Of a stretch of DNA of 64,000 bases, positions 50,819 to 59,603 are shown in pieces. The notes below the pieces were generated by a model. That model did not search any database and was not told the DNA's origin. It worked only from the letters and a program-made list of their open reading frames with translations. The number at the start of each line of letters is the position of its first letter. Position 1 is the first letter of the stretch. Position numbers and translations under genes: made by a program. This DNA comes from JAKAXG01 sp035702985 (lineage in GTDB: Bacteria > Actinomycetota > Acidimicrobiia > Acidimicrobiales > Palsa-688): positions 6,486-70,485 of the forward strand of contig DASSZD010000003.1 of NCBI GenBank assembly GCA_035702985.1, in the 5' to 3' direction.

Positions 50819-53800
50819 ATGCGTACCCCCCAGGATCTGCCACGTAGGATGCCGCGCGGCTCGCGCCGGACACGCCTGGGCCTGATCGTCGCGGTGATCG
50901 TGGTGATCATCGTGATCGCCTCGCTGCGGGGGCTGGCCACCTTCTGGACCGACTACCTGTGGTTCCAGTCCGTCGGCTTCACGTCGGTGTTCCGGGGCGT
51001 GCTGGTCACCAAGATCCTCCTGGCGGTGGTGTTCTCGGCCGTCTTCTTCGGGCTGATGCTCGGGAACCTCACCGTCGTGGACCGGGTGGCCCCGGCCGAG
51101 GTGGACGCCGGCACGGCCAACGAGCTGGTGGTCCGCTACCGGGACTTCTCCTACGGCCGCCAGCTGAAGATCCGCCTGATCGTGAGCGCGGTGTTCGGCC
51201 TGCTGGGCGGGATCGGCACCAACCGGGAGTGGAACAACTGGGACCTGTTCCGCTACCACGTCAGCTTTCACACCAGCGACCCGCAATTCCACAAGGACGT
51301 CGGCTTCTACGTGTTCCAGCTGCCGTTCATCCGGTTCCTCATCGGCTGGGCGTTCGAGGCGGTGGTGGTGGCGCTGATCGTGAGCGCGGTGTTCCACTAC
51401 CTCAACGGCGGGATCACCCCCCAGGCCGCCGGCCGGCGGGTGGGGTCGGCGGTGAAGGCCCACCTGTCGGTCCTGCTCGGGGCGCTGGCCATCATCAAGG
51501 CCGTCGCCTACTACTTCGACCGGCTGGCCCTGGACCTGTCGCGGGCCCACGTGGTCAACGGGGCCACCGCCACCAGCGTCCACGCCGACGCCCCGGCCAA
51601 GCTGCTGCTGATGGTGATCGCGGTGATCTCGGCGGCGCTGTTCCTGGCCAACATCCGCCAGCGGGGCTGGATCCTGCCGACCGTGGCGGTGGCCCTGTGG
51701 GGCCTGGTGAGCCTCCTGGTGGGCACGGCCTACCCGGCGCTGTACCAGGCGCTGCGGGTGAACCCGTCGGAGCTGACCCGGGAGGCGCCGTACATCCAGC
51801 GCAACATCGACGCCACCCGGGCGGCCTACGGTCTGGACAAAGTCCAGGTCGACACCAACTACAAGTACCAGCCCGCGCTCGCCGGTTCCGAGATACAGGG
51901 GAGCACCCCCCAGGCCTCGGTCAACCAGCAGACCATCGCCAACGTGCGGCTGCTCGACCCGGCGGTCAACATCCTCAACACCTTCGACAAGTACCAGGCG
52001 CTGCGCTCCTACTACTCCTTCGACGCCCTCAGCCTGGGCCGCTACCAGCTCGACACCGGGTCGGGCACCCCGCAGGAGACGGCCACCGTGGCCTCGGTGC
52101 GGGAGCTGAACTCGTCGGTGCCGTCGGGGTTCGTCAACCAGCACCTGCAGTACACCCACGGCTACGGCGCGGTGCTGGCCCCCATCAGCCAGTCGGGGGT
52201 GGACGCCAACGGGAACCCCAACTTCAGCCTGTCCGGCCTGCCCCCGAGCGGGCCCAGCCCGGTCAACCTGACCCCGAACGGGTCGCAGATCTACTACGAC
52301 AACGGCCAGGACACCAACAAGTACGTGATCGCCGACTCCAAGACCAAGGAGCTGGACTACGAGAACGCCACCACCGGCCAGCAGGTGACCACCCACTACG
52401 CCGGGACGGGCGGGGTGCCGGCCGGCAGCCTGATCCGGCGGGCGGCGTTCGCCCTGCGCTTCGGGGACGCCAACTTCGTCCTGTCCGGCCAGATCACCCC
52501 GTCCTCGCGGGTGATGTACATCCGCAACGTCACCGCCCGGGTCAAGAAGGCGGCCCCGTTCCTCAAGTTCGACTCCGACCCCTACGCGGTGATCCTCAAC
52601 GGCAAGGTGTACTGGGTCATCGACGCCTACACCGTCAGCGACAACTACCCGTACTCCCAGAACGCCAACCTGGACGGCCTGCCCCCCAACAGCGGGCTGA
52701 ACACCACCTTCAACTACGTGCGCAACTCGGTCAAGGTGGTGGTGAGCGCCTACGACGGGTCCATGCGCTTCTTCGACATGAACACCGGAGACCCCATTCT
52801 CAAGGTGTACGAGCGGGCCTTCCCGGACCTGTTCACCCCGGTCAGCCAGGCCGACAAGCTGTTCCCGGGCATCACCGCCCACTTCCGGTACCCGGAGAAC
52901 ATCTTCCAGATCCAGACCAACATGTACGGCCGGTACCACCTGACCAACGCCTCCGACTTCTACAGCCAGGCCCAGGCGTGGGCCGTGTCCCCCGATCCCG
53001 GCAGCGGCCCGCTGACCTCCAACAGCCCCCTGGGCGCCACCGTCATCGGGGCCAACGGCCAGATCCTGCCCCCCCAGGTGCCCCGCCTGCAGCCCCAGTA
53101 CATCCTGGCCAACCTGCCCGGCTCGCCCCAGCCGAAGGTGAACTTCGTGCTGATCACCCCGTTCGTGCCCATCTCCGCCACCGGGTCCAGCCAGAACCTG
53201 ACCGCGTTCATGACCGCCTCGTCGGACCCGGGAACCTACGGCCAGCTCAAGGTGTTCCAGCTGCCGCCCGGGCAGACGGTCGACGGTCCGGGCCTGATCT
53301 CAAATGCCATCCGGTCCAACCCGCAGATCTCCGCCGAGCTCACCTTCTACAACCAGCAGTCGTCCCAGGTGGAGCTGGGCGAGGTCGACATCGTGCCGAT
53401 CGACAACACCCTGCTGTACGTGGAGCCGGTGTACGTGGAGTCGGCCACCAACCACATCCCGGAGCTGCGCGACGTGGTCGTGGTGTACGACGGGCAGGCC
53501 TACCACAGCTCCAACGCCTCCCTGGACGGGGCCCTGTGCCAGATCGGGGCGCCGTTCTCCGCCTACTGCAACACCGCGGCGGCCAACGCCGGGCCGCTGA
53601 TCAACACCAACCTCGGTACCGGCGGCACCGGCAGCAACTCCCAGGGCTCCACCTCGACCACCACCGTGCCCACCCCCACCACCCTGCCGCCGGCGTCGAC
53701 CGGCCCGGTGCCGGCCCCGCCGGCCGGGGCCACCGTCCAGTCCCTGCTGGCCCAGGCGGTGCAGGAGCTGAAGGCCGGGCAGGCCGCCCTCAAGGCCGGG

Positions 53801-53923
53801 GACCTGGGGGCCTACCAGGCGCACAACCAGCAGGCCTATATCTACGACGAGCAGGCCGCCCAGCTGGCCGGGTCCTCCCCGCCGGCGGCGACCACCCCGC
53901 CGACCACGGCTAAGAGCGGCTGA
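50819..53923 (+). CDS. UPF0182 family membrane protein
   Basis: 1034 residues. Seven hydrophobic helices in the first about 320 residues precede a large extracytoplasmic part (NWDLFRYHVSFHTSDPQFHKDVGFYVFQLPF in segments; QLPPGQTVDGPG; ELTFYNQQSSQVE), which is characteristic of UPF0182. The C-terminal 130 residues are a Thr/Pro/Ala tail and a helix. The function is not known in any organism I recall; mycobacterial Rv3193c is an orthologue candidate. TAGGCT (50803-50808) lies 10 bases before the ATG. It overlaps the convergent alkB-like gene by 14 bases. Confidence 0.92.
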   Translation: MRTPQDLPRRMPRGSRRTRLGLIVAVIVVIIVIASLRGLATFWTDYLWFQSVGFTSVFRGVLVTKILLAVVFSAVFFGLMLGNLTVVDRVAPAEVDAGTANELVVRYRDFSYGRQLKIRLIVSAVFGLLGGIGTNREWNNWDLFRYHVSFHTSDPQFHKDVGFYVFQLPFIRFLIGWAFEAVVVALIVSAVFHYLNGGITPQAAGRRVGSAVKAHLSVLLGALAIIKAVAYYFDRLALDLSRAHVVNGATATSVHADAPAKLLLMVIAVISAALFLANIRQRGWILPTVAVALWGLVSLLVGTAYPALYQALRVNPSELTREAPYIQRNIDATRAAYGLDKVQVDTNYKYQPALAGSEIQGSTPQASVNQQTIANVRLLDPAVNILNTFDKYQALRSYYSFDALSLGRYQLDTGSGTPQETATVASVRELNSSVPSGFVNQHLQYTHGYGAVLAPISQSGVDANGNPNFSLSGLPPSGPSPVNLTPNGSQIYYDNGQDTNKYVIADSKTKELDYENATTGQQVTTHYAGTGGVPAGSLIRRAAFALRFGDANFVLSGQITPSSRVMYIRNVTARVKKAAPFLKFDSDPYAVILNGKVYWVIDAYTVSDNYPYSQNANLDGLPPNSGLNTTFNYVRNSVKVVVSAYDGSMRFFDMNTGDPILKVYERAFPDLFTPVSQADKLFPGITAHFRYPENIFQIQTNMYGRYHLTNASDFYSQAQAWAVSPDPGSGPLTSNSPLGATVIGANGQILPPQVPRLQPQYILANLPGSPQPKVNFVLITPFVPISATGSSQNLTAFMTASSDPGTYGQLKVFQLPPGQTVDGPGLISNAIRSNPQISAELTFYNQQSSQVELGEVDIVPIDNTLLYVEPVYVESATNHIPELRDVVVVYDGQAYHSSNASLDGALCQIGAPFSAYCNTAAANAGPLINTNLGTGGTGSNSQGSTSTTTVPTPTTLPPASTGPVPAPPAGATVQSLLAQAVQELKAGQAALKAGDLGAYQAHNQQAYIYDEQAAQLAGSSPPAATTPPTTAKSG

Positions 53924-54566
53924 CCCGCCCGGTCGGGGCCCACCGGCGCTCGTAGCCGCCCCGGCGGGCCCAGCGGATGGAGGCGCTGACGCGCGGCCCG
54001 CACCCCCGGGTCACCTTGGGCACGGCGTGCTCCCAGCCCTCCTGGCAGGCGCCGCCCATGACGATGAGGTCGCCCGAGGCCGGTCTCAGATCGACGGACC
54101 GGCCCCCGCCCAGCGGGCGCAGCAGGAACGGCCGGGTGGAGCCGAGGGTCAGGATGACCACCAGGGTGTCGTCGACGTGGCGCAGCTCCCGGTCGGAGTG
54201 GAACGCCACGCTGTCGCGGCCGTCGCGGTAGAAGTTGAGCGCCAGGGCCCCGAAGCGAACCCGGTAGCGCCGGCCGGCCGCCACCCGGAAATGGGCCAGG
54301 GCCTCGTCGGGCAGCGGCTCGTCGGCCCCGTACCAGCGGCTCAGGCGGGGCTCGTCGACCAGCCGCTCGTACATCCAGCGCTGGTGGTGGCGCCAGCCCA
54401 CCCCGGCCATGAGCCCCTCGGCCAGCTCGTCGGCCCCCCCGAACCAGCTGCGAGCCACCTCCACCCACGCCCCGCCGCCCAGATCCACCCGCTCGAAGGC
54501 GGTGTCGGGCCGGGCGCCGGGCGGCCCGCCGGCGAACAGGCTGTTCTGCAGGGCCAGGTCCGACAC
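53910..54566 (-). CDS. AlkB-like 2-oxoglutarate/Fe(II) dioxygenase
   Basis: 218 residues. NFYRDGRDSVAFHSDREL carries the HxD iron ligands, GWEHAVPKV the distal His, and RVSASIRW the 2-oxoglutarate Arg. The family repairs alkylated bases or modifies other substrates; the fairly long N-terminus with WRHHQRWMYERLVDEPRLSRW fits the DNA-repair AlkB type. It ends inside the last codons of the convergent UPF0182 gene. It follows the tetR gene by 10 bases on the same strand and may be the last gene of that operon. Confidence 0.88.
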   Translation of the reverse strand: MSDLALQNSLFAGGPPGARPDTAFERVDLGGGAWVEVARSWFGGADELAEGLMAGVGWRHHQRWMYERLVDEPRLSRWYGADEPLPDEALAHFRVAAGRRYRVRFGALALNFYRDGRDSVAFHSDRELRHVDDTLVVILTLGSTRPFLLRPLGGGRSVDLRPASGDLIVMGGACQEGWEHAVPKVTRGCGPRVSASIRWARRGGYERRWAPTGRVSRS

Positions 54567-54576
54567 GCCCCCCAGC

Positions 54577-55269
54577 CTACCCCGCCTGCGAACGTGTGTT
54601 CGACTCCTTCCGGGAGTGGCGGCGGGCCCGGTCCCGCTCGTCGGCCAGCCGGCGGGTCTCGGCCGACACCGGGAACGACAGGATGGCGCTGACCACGTCC
54701 ACCAGGTAGCTGGTGAACAGCCGGTCGTCGGTGTGGGGGCCGCTGCCGGCCCGCCGGCCCAGCTCGGTGGCGGTGTGCAGCACGGCGGTGAACCGCCGGT
54801 GCAGGCGCACCGCGTCCCGGTCCAGCACCGGGTCGGCCAGCCTCCGCCACCGGGCCACGCTGGCGGCGGCCACGCCGGCCGCGGCCGGGTCGCGCTCTAT
54901 TACCTGGGCGTGGACCTGCAGGAACTCCGGGCCGCCGTCGGGATCGGCCAGCTTGGCGGCCAGCGGCCGGACCAGGGCCCCGGCCAGGGCCCGCACCAGC
55001 TGCTCCGGGGACCGGTCGGCGGAGTCCCGGGCCGCCTCCACGTCGTCGAGCAGGGCGTGGCGGGCCGCCTCCACCGCCGGCTGGTGCTTGGCCAGGATGG
55101 CCTCCACCAGCCCGGCCCGGTCCTGGAAGTGGTACTGGGTGGCGATGGCGTTGCGGGCCCCCGACGCCCGGCTGATCTCCCGCAGGCTCACCCCGTCGAT
55201 GCCCCGCGCCGCGAACAGCCGCTCGGCGGTGGATATGAGCCGGGCCCGGGTGTCCTGGCCGGCCGTCAC
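54577..55269 (-). CDS. TetR-family transcriptional regulator
   Basis: 230 residues. An N-terminal TetR HTH (RARLISTAERLFAARGIDGVSLREI, in part; GARNAIATQYHFQDRAGLVEAIL) is followed by a ligand-binding helical bundle (60-215). The HTH is slightly unusual, with ASGARNAIATQYHF where most have ASGVSxGTLYxHF. The GTG is 4 bases after the acyl-CoA dehydrogenase stop, so it is probably co-transcribed and may sense an acyl-CoA. A basic tail (RRHSRKES) ends the protein. Confidence 0.9.
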   Translation of the reverse strand: MTAGQDTRARLISTAERLFAARGIDGVSLREISRASGARNAIATQYHFQDRAGLVEAILAKHQPAVEAARHALLDDVEAARDSADRSPEQLVRALAGALVRPLAAKLADPDGGPEFLQVHAQVIERDPAAAGVAAASVARWRRLADPVLDRDAVRLHRRFTAVLHTATELGRRAGSGPHTDDRLFTSYLVDVVSAILSFPVSAETRRLADERDRARRHSRKESNTRSQAG

Positions 55270-55273
55270 CGGC

Positions 55274-56572
55274 TCAGAGCTCCGCCACCTCGCGCTCGAG
55301 CAGCCGGGCGTAGCGGGCCTGGGCCTCCTCCCGGCGGGTGGGCAGGTGGGCCGAGGGGAACAGGCCGTCCACCGGCTTGTACCCCTTGAGCAGCTGGGTG
55401 GCCAGCGTGACCTTGTGGACCTCGGTGGGCCCGTCGGCGATGCCGAGCGCCTCCGCCCCCATCAGCATGGCCGCGAACGGCATCTCGTCGGACACGCCGA
55501 GCGCCCCGTGCAGGTGCATGGCCCGCTGGGCCACGTCGTGGAGGACCCGGGGCATGGCCACCTTGACCGCGGCGATGTCCTTGCGCACCCGCTTGTAGTC
55601 CTGGTGCTTGTCGATCAGCCAGGCGGTGCGCAGCACCAGCAGCCGGAACTGCTCCATCTCGATCCAGCTGTCGGCGATGCGCTCCTGGGTCATCTGCAGC
55701 GAGCCCAGCGAGCCGTGCCGGGTGGTGCGCGACACGGCCCGCTCGCACATCATGTCGAACGCCTTGCGGACCTGGGCGATGGTGCGCATGGCGTGGTGGA
55801 TCCGGCCGCCGCCCAGCCTGGTCTGGGCGATCACGAACGCCCCGCCCTCGTCGCCGAGCAGGTGGTCGGCCGGGACCCGCACGTCGCGGTAGCGGATGTA
55901 GGCGTGGCTGCCCTCGCCGTGGCTCTCGGCGCCCACCCCCACGTTGCGGATGATCTCCACCCCGGGGGCGTCGGCCGGGACGATGAACATGGACATCCCC
56001 TGGTAGGCCGACACGTCGGGGTTGGTCACGGCCATGACGATGAGGAAGCTGGCGAAGCGGGCGTTGGAGGAGAACCACTTCTCACCGCTGATCACCCACT
56101 CGTCGCCGTCGCGCACGGCCCGGGTGACGAACAGGGTGGGGTCGGCGCCGGCGTGGGGCTCGGTCATGGAGTAGCACGACGAGATCTCCCCGTCGAGCAG
56201 CGGCTGGAGGTAGCGCTGCTTCTGGCTGGGGGACCCGTAGTGGGCCAGGATCTCGGCGTTGCCGGAGTCGGGGGCCTGGCAGCCGAACACCGACGGCGCC
56301 CACCGGCTGCGGCCCAGGATCTCGTTGAGCAGGGCCAGCTTGACCTGCCCGTAGCCCTTGCCGCCCAGGTCCGGTCCCAGGTGGCAGGCCCACAGGCCCC
56401 GGTCCCTGACCTTCTGCTGCAGGGGCCCGACGATGGCCATGGCCCGTCGGTCGGACTTGTCGTAGGGGTTGCCCAGGACCAGGTCCAGCGGCTCCACCTC
56501 GTCGCGGACGAAGGTGTCGGCCCAGTCGAGCAGTTCCTGGTACTCGGGGTCGGTCTCGAAATCCCATGCCAT
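55274..56572 (-). CDS. Acyl-CoA dehydrogenase
   Basis: 432 residues. It oxidises acyl-CoA thioesters with FAD. CYSMTEPHAGADPTLF (flavin and substrate loop), WFSSNARFASFLIVMAVTNP, GGGRIHHAMRTIAQVRKAFDMM and the C-terminal LHGALGVSDEMPF are family motifs. It belongs to the CaiA/ACAD10-11-like clade, judging by the EWVISGEKWFSSNA and RTIAQVRKA forms. The substrate is not predictable. A good promoter (TTGCAG-17-TACCGT) lies upstream with the box 8 bases before the ATG. Confidence 0.9.
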   Translation of the reverse strand: MAWDFETDPEYQELLDWADTFVRDEVEPLDLVLGNPYDKSDRRAMAIVGPLQQKVRDRGLWACHLGPDLGGKGYGQVKLALLNEILGRSRWAPSVFGCQAPDSGNAEILAHYGSPSQKQRYLQPLLDGEISSCYSMTEPHAGADPTLFVTRAVRDGDEWVISGEKWFSSNARFASFLIVMAVTNPDVSAYQGMSMFIVPADAPGVEIIRNVGVGAESHGEGSHAYIRYRDVRVPADHLLGDEGGAFVIAQTRLGGGRIHHAMRTIAQVRKAFDMMCERAVSRTTRHGSLGSLQMTQERIADSWIEMEQFRLLVLRTAWLIDKHQDYKRVRKDIAAVKVAMPRVLHDVAQRAMHLHGALGVSDEMPFAAMLMGAEALGIADGPTEVHKVTLATQLLKGYKPVDGLFPSAHLPTRREEAQARYARLLEREVAEL

Positions 56573-56580
56573 GCCCGGAC

Positions 56581-56609
56581 ACGGTAATGCAAGTGCATCA
56601 ATCCTGCAA
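56581..56609 (-). promoter_or_regulatory. Promoter of the acyl-CoA dehydrogenase operon
   Basis: On the minus strand TTGCAG (56609-56604), a 17-base spacer, then TACCGT (56586-56581), 8 bases before the ATG. It overlaps the last codons of lhgO. It is the clearest -35/-10 pair of the leaderless class. Confidence 0.6.
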
Positions 56610-57827
56610 TCGAGTGTCTGATCTGATGTCCAGCTGGTCGCAGATGTGCTCGGCGATGGCCAGGCTGGAGGTGGCGGCGGGGGAGGGGGCGTTGACCACG
56701 GCCAGCACCCGGCCGTCGGGGCCGACGGTGGCGATGCGGAAGTCGTCCACCAGGGACCCGTCGGGGTCGACGGCCTGGGCCCGCACCCCGGCCGGGGACC
56801 GCTCCACGTCGGACGCGGTGATGTCGGGGACCAGGGTGGCGGCCCGGGCCACGAACACCCGCTTCGAGAGGGACCCGGCCATCTCGTGCAGGCCGGCCCG
56901 CCAGTTGGCCCGGGCCATGCGCAGCACCGCCGGTGACAGCAGATCGCCCGCCAGGCCGGCGGCTTCGACGTCGCGGCGGCGGTAACCCTCGCGGGCCAGG
57001 GCCAGCACCGCGTTGGGGCCCAGGTCCACGGAGCCGTCCACCCGGCGGGTGAAGTGGACCCCCAGGAACGGGTAGCGGGGGTCGGGCACCGGGTAGATCA
57101 GCCCCCGGACCAGCGCGGCCCGGGACGGCACCAGGCGCCAGTACTCGCCCCGGAAGGCGACGATGCGGGGCACGGCGGTGGCGCCCGCCAGCCGGGCCAC
57201 CCGGTCGGAGTGCAGCCCGGCGCACAGCACCACCCGGTCGGCGACCACGGGGTTGCGGCCGGCCGGACCCGACACCACCACCTCCCGGCCCCGGACCGAC
57301 ACCCCGGTGACCTCGAAGCCCAGCTGCAGGTCCAGCCGGGCGTCGCCGTCCGCCGCCAGGTGGCGGGCGACGAGGCCGAAGTCCACGATGGCGGTGCGGG
57401 GGGAGTGCAGGGCGGCCACCCCCCGGGCGTGCGGTTCCACCTCGGCCAGGGCGGGCCCGTCGATCCGGCGCAGACCGGGCACCCGGTTGGCCCGGGCCCG
57501 GGACTCTATGTCGGCCAGGGCGGCCAGCTCCCCGTCGTGGCGGGCCACCACCACCTTCCCGCACTCGTCGAAGGGCAGCCCGGACCGCTCGCAGTACCGC
57601 TCCAGCAGCGTCCGGCCCCGGGCGCACAGGCGGGCCTTGAGCGAGCCCGGCGGGTAGTACAGGCCGGCGTGCACCACCCCGCTGTTGTGCGACGTCTGGT
57701 GCCGCCCCACCTCCGGCTCCTTGTCGATCACGGTGACCCGGGCCCCCGGGCGGCGCCGGGCCAGCTCCCGGGCTGTGGCCAGGCCCACGATCCCGGCTCC
57801 CACGACGGCGTACCTCTCCCCGGTCAT
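56598..57827 (-). CDS. lhgO: L-2-hydroxyglutarate oxidase
   Basis: 409 residues. An FAD-dependent oxidase/dehydrogenase that clears L-2-hydroxyglutarate. The FAD motif YAVVGAGIVGLATARELARR is at the start, and HQTSHNSGVVHAGLYYPPGSLKARLC is the LhgO signature (quoted in part: HNSGVVHAGLYYPPGSLKA). HFTRRVDGSVDLGPNAVLAL and the C-terminal NAPSPAATSSLAIAEHI also fit. It has normal length. It is divergent from the nucleotidyltransferase gene. Confidence 0.9.
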   Translation of the reverse strand: MTGERYAVVGAGIVGLATARELARRRPGARVTVIDKEPEVGRHQTSHNSGVVHAGLYYPPGSLKARLCARGRTLLERYCERSGLPFDECGKVVVARHDGELAALADIESRARANRVPGLRRIDGPALAEVEPHARGVAALHSPRTAIVDFGLVARHLAADGDARLDLQLGFEVTGVSVRGREVVVSGPAGRNPVVADRVVLCAGLHSDRVARLAGATAVPRIVAFRGEYWRLVPSRAALVRGLIYPVPDPRYPFLGVHFTRRVDGSVDLGPNAVLALAREGYRRRDVEAAGLAGDLLSPAVLRMARANWRAGLHEMAGSLSKRVFVARAATLVPDITASDVERSPAGVRAQAVDPDGSLVDDFRIATVGPDGRVLAVVNAPSPAATSSLAIAEHICDQLDIRSDTRLQD

Positions 57828-57873
57828 CCCCTCAGCTTCTCATCCGGGCCCGGCCCCGGCCCATACTGGTCCG

Positions 57874-58581
57874 GTGCTTTCCGCCTCCCTGGAGGACCCC
57901 ATCGCCGCCTACCTCAGGGACCTCGACCGGCGGGGCCTGGGCGGGCTGGAGGCGGTGTACCTGGTGGGTGGCCCGGCGGTGGGCGACTTCAGCGCCCGCC
58001 AGAGCAACATCGACCTGGTCGTGGTCCGCCGGGAGGAGCCCGACCCCGGCCAGCGGGCCGGCCTCCGGCGGGCGGAGCGGTCACTGGTGCGGGCCGGCCG
58101 GGCGCCGGGCGTGTGGTACGCCACCTGGGACGCCATCGCCGACGGTTCCCCGGCCGGGTCGGCCACCGGCCTGGACACCCCGCTCACCCGGGCCCTGCTG
58201 ACCGAGGAGGCCATCGCCGTGACCGGCCCGGACTGGCCGGTCGTCGCCTACGACGAGGACGAGTACCGGCGGTGGTGCCGGCGCCGCCTGGACGACCTGG
58301 CGGCCGGGGCGGACGGGCTGATGGTGCTGCGCCGGGGGGTGGTGCCGCTGGTGCTCCAGGCGGCCCGCCTGGCCGAGGGGGCGGCCACCGGGCGGGTCCT
58401 GTCCAAGTCCCAGGCCGGGGAGCAGGCCCTGGAACTGGTGCCCAGGCACTACCGGCGCATCCTCAACGACGCGGTGGGCTACCGGCGGGGGGCCAACACC
58501 TCCATGTACTGGGGCCCGTTCGAGCGCAAGGCCGACGCCAAGGAGGTCATCCGTCACCTGGTCCGGGCGGTGGCCGCCTGA
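57874..58581 (+). CDS. Nucleotidyltransferase-fold (AadA-like) protein with altered active site
   Basis: 235 residues. The nucleotidyltransferase core reads VYLVGGPAVGDFSARQSNIDLVVV at residues 28-51; the usual GS/GGxxxGxxxxxSDID motif is SNID, so the first catalytic Asp (position 45) is Asn. The C-terminal helical domain resembles DUF4111/AadA proteins (LEGAATGRVLSKSQAGEQALELVP in part). It is probably not a resistance enzyme; it may bind nucleotides without transferring them. CATACT (57862-57867) ends 6 bases before the GTG. Confidence 0.75.
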   Translation: MLSASLEDPIAAYLRDLDRRGLGGLEAVYLVGGPAVGDFSARQSNIDLVVVRREEPDPGQRAGLRRAERSLVRAGRAPGVWYATWDAIADGSPAGSATGLDTPLTRALLTEEAIAVTGPDWPVVAYDEDEYRRWCRRRLDDLAAGADGLMVLRRGVVPLVLQAARLAEGAATGRVLSKSQAGEQALELVPRHYRRILNDAVGYRRGANTSMYWGPFERKADAKEVIRHLVRAVAA

Positions 58582-58588
58582 GCCCGGG

Positions 58589-59593
58589 CTACCAGCCCCG
58601 CATGTCGACCGGCCACACGTCCAGGATCCGGCTGCGGTCCGGGTCCACCACGTGCATGCGGGCGTGGTAGGCGACGGTGGGGTCCACGTGGGCCGGCAGC
58701 ACCTCCACCTGGTCGCCCACCCTCGGCAGCGGCCGGCCCTCCTCCGGTGAGAACGTGAGGTGCTCGTCGGAGCAGAACCACACCACCGCGCCGGGGATGG
58801 CCGGGTTGCCGTGGTCCATGCCCAGCGCCTTCAGCCCGCAGTCGGCCACCGCCCAGCCGGCCTGGTTGACCGAGATCACGGTGGCCAGGACGGTCAGGGC
58901 GTGGCCGAACGGCAGGCCCAGCTTGGCGTAGGCGGTGTCCATGAGGGCGTAGGAGCCGGCCTGGATCTCCGTGGCCAGCCCGTTGAGGTCGTAGCTGCCG
59001 GTGCCCCCGGCCGACACCACCTCGCCGCCCACGTCCCGGTGGGCGCCGGCCAGCTGGGCCATGGATTCGTCCACCTGGCGGCGCCGTTCGGCCCGGTCCT
59101 CCAGGCCCACGGCGTGGCCCTCGTAGCCCATCACCCCCCGCACCGTGAGCCCCCGGGCCCGGGCCTGGTCGGCCAGGCGGCCGGCCTCCGCCGGGGGGCA
59201 GCCGCAGCGGGGCAGGCCCACGTTGACGTCGATCAGCACCTCGGTCACGCCGGCCGCCACGGCCGCCGCCACCGTCTCGGGCGAGTCCACCGCCACCGTC
59301 ACCCGGGCCCCGGCCTCCACCAGCGGGGTGAGCCGGCTGGCGTCCACCACCTCGTTGGCCAGCAGCAGGTCCCGGTCCAGGCCGGCCCCGGCCATGGCCT
59401 CCATCTCAGAGATGGTGGCGCAGGTGAAGCCGGCGTGGCCGGCCTCCATCTGGCGCCGGGCCAGCCGGGTGCACTTGTGGGCCTTCACGTGGGGGCGCAG
59501 GCGGGGGCCGGGCAGGGCGGCGGCCATGGCCGCCAGGTTGGCCGACAGCACCGCGTCGTCGACCAGCAGCGCGGGGGTCTGGATGGGCAGCAC
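58589..59593 (-). CDS. PLP-dependent alanine racemase-fold enzyme (D-threonine aldolase / D-serine dehydratase type)
   Basis: 334 residues. The N-terminal PLP barrel has TPALLVDDAVLSANLAAMA and RPHVKAHKC with the Schiff-base Lys. GYEGHAVG and SAGGTGSYDL follow, and the C-terminal beta domain with HVDPTVAYH fits the family's metal site. Members cleave D-threonine to glycine and acetaldehyde or dehydrate D-serine; the sequence does not decide. It lies 10 bases after the TIGR01777 gene on the same strand, so co-transcription is likely. Confidence 0.85.
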   Translation of the reverse strand: MLPIQTPALLVDDAVLSANLAAMAAALPGPRLRPHVKAHKCTRLARRQMEAGHAGFTCATISEMEAMAGAGLDRDLLLANEVVDASRLTPLVEAGARVTVAVDSPETVAAAVAAGVTEVLIDVNVGLPRCGCPPAEAGRLADQARARGLTVRGVMGYEGHAVGLEDRAERRRQVDESMAQLAGAHRDVGGEVVSAGGTGSYDLNGLATEIQAGSYALMDTAYAKLGLPFGHALTVLATVISVNQAGWAVADCGLKALGMDHGNPAIPGAVVWFCSDEHLTFSPEEGRPLPRVGDQVEVLPAHVDPTVAYHARMHVVDPDRSRILDVWPVDMRGW

Positions 59594-59603
59594 CCGCCCG
59601 ACG

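Noticed and set aside
50084..52939. 951-codon open frame antisense to the DivIVA-like and UPF0182 genes
   Set aside because: It spans two real genes and their promoter gap and shows only His/Val/Gly/Arg-rich sequence.
57874..58581. An aminoglycoside-resistance gene
   Set aside because: Only the nucleotidyltransferase fold is shared; a catalytic Asp is replaced and there is no mobile context.
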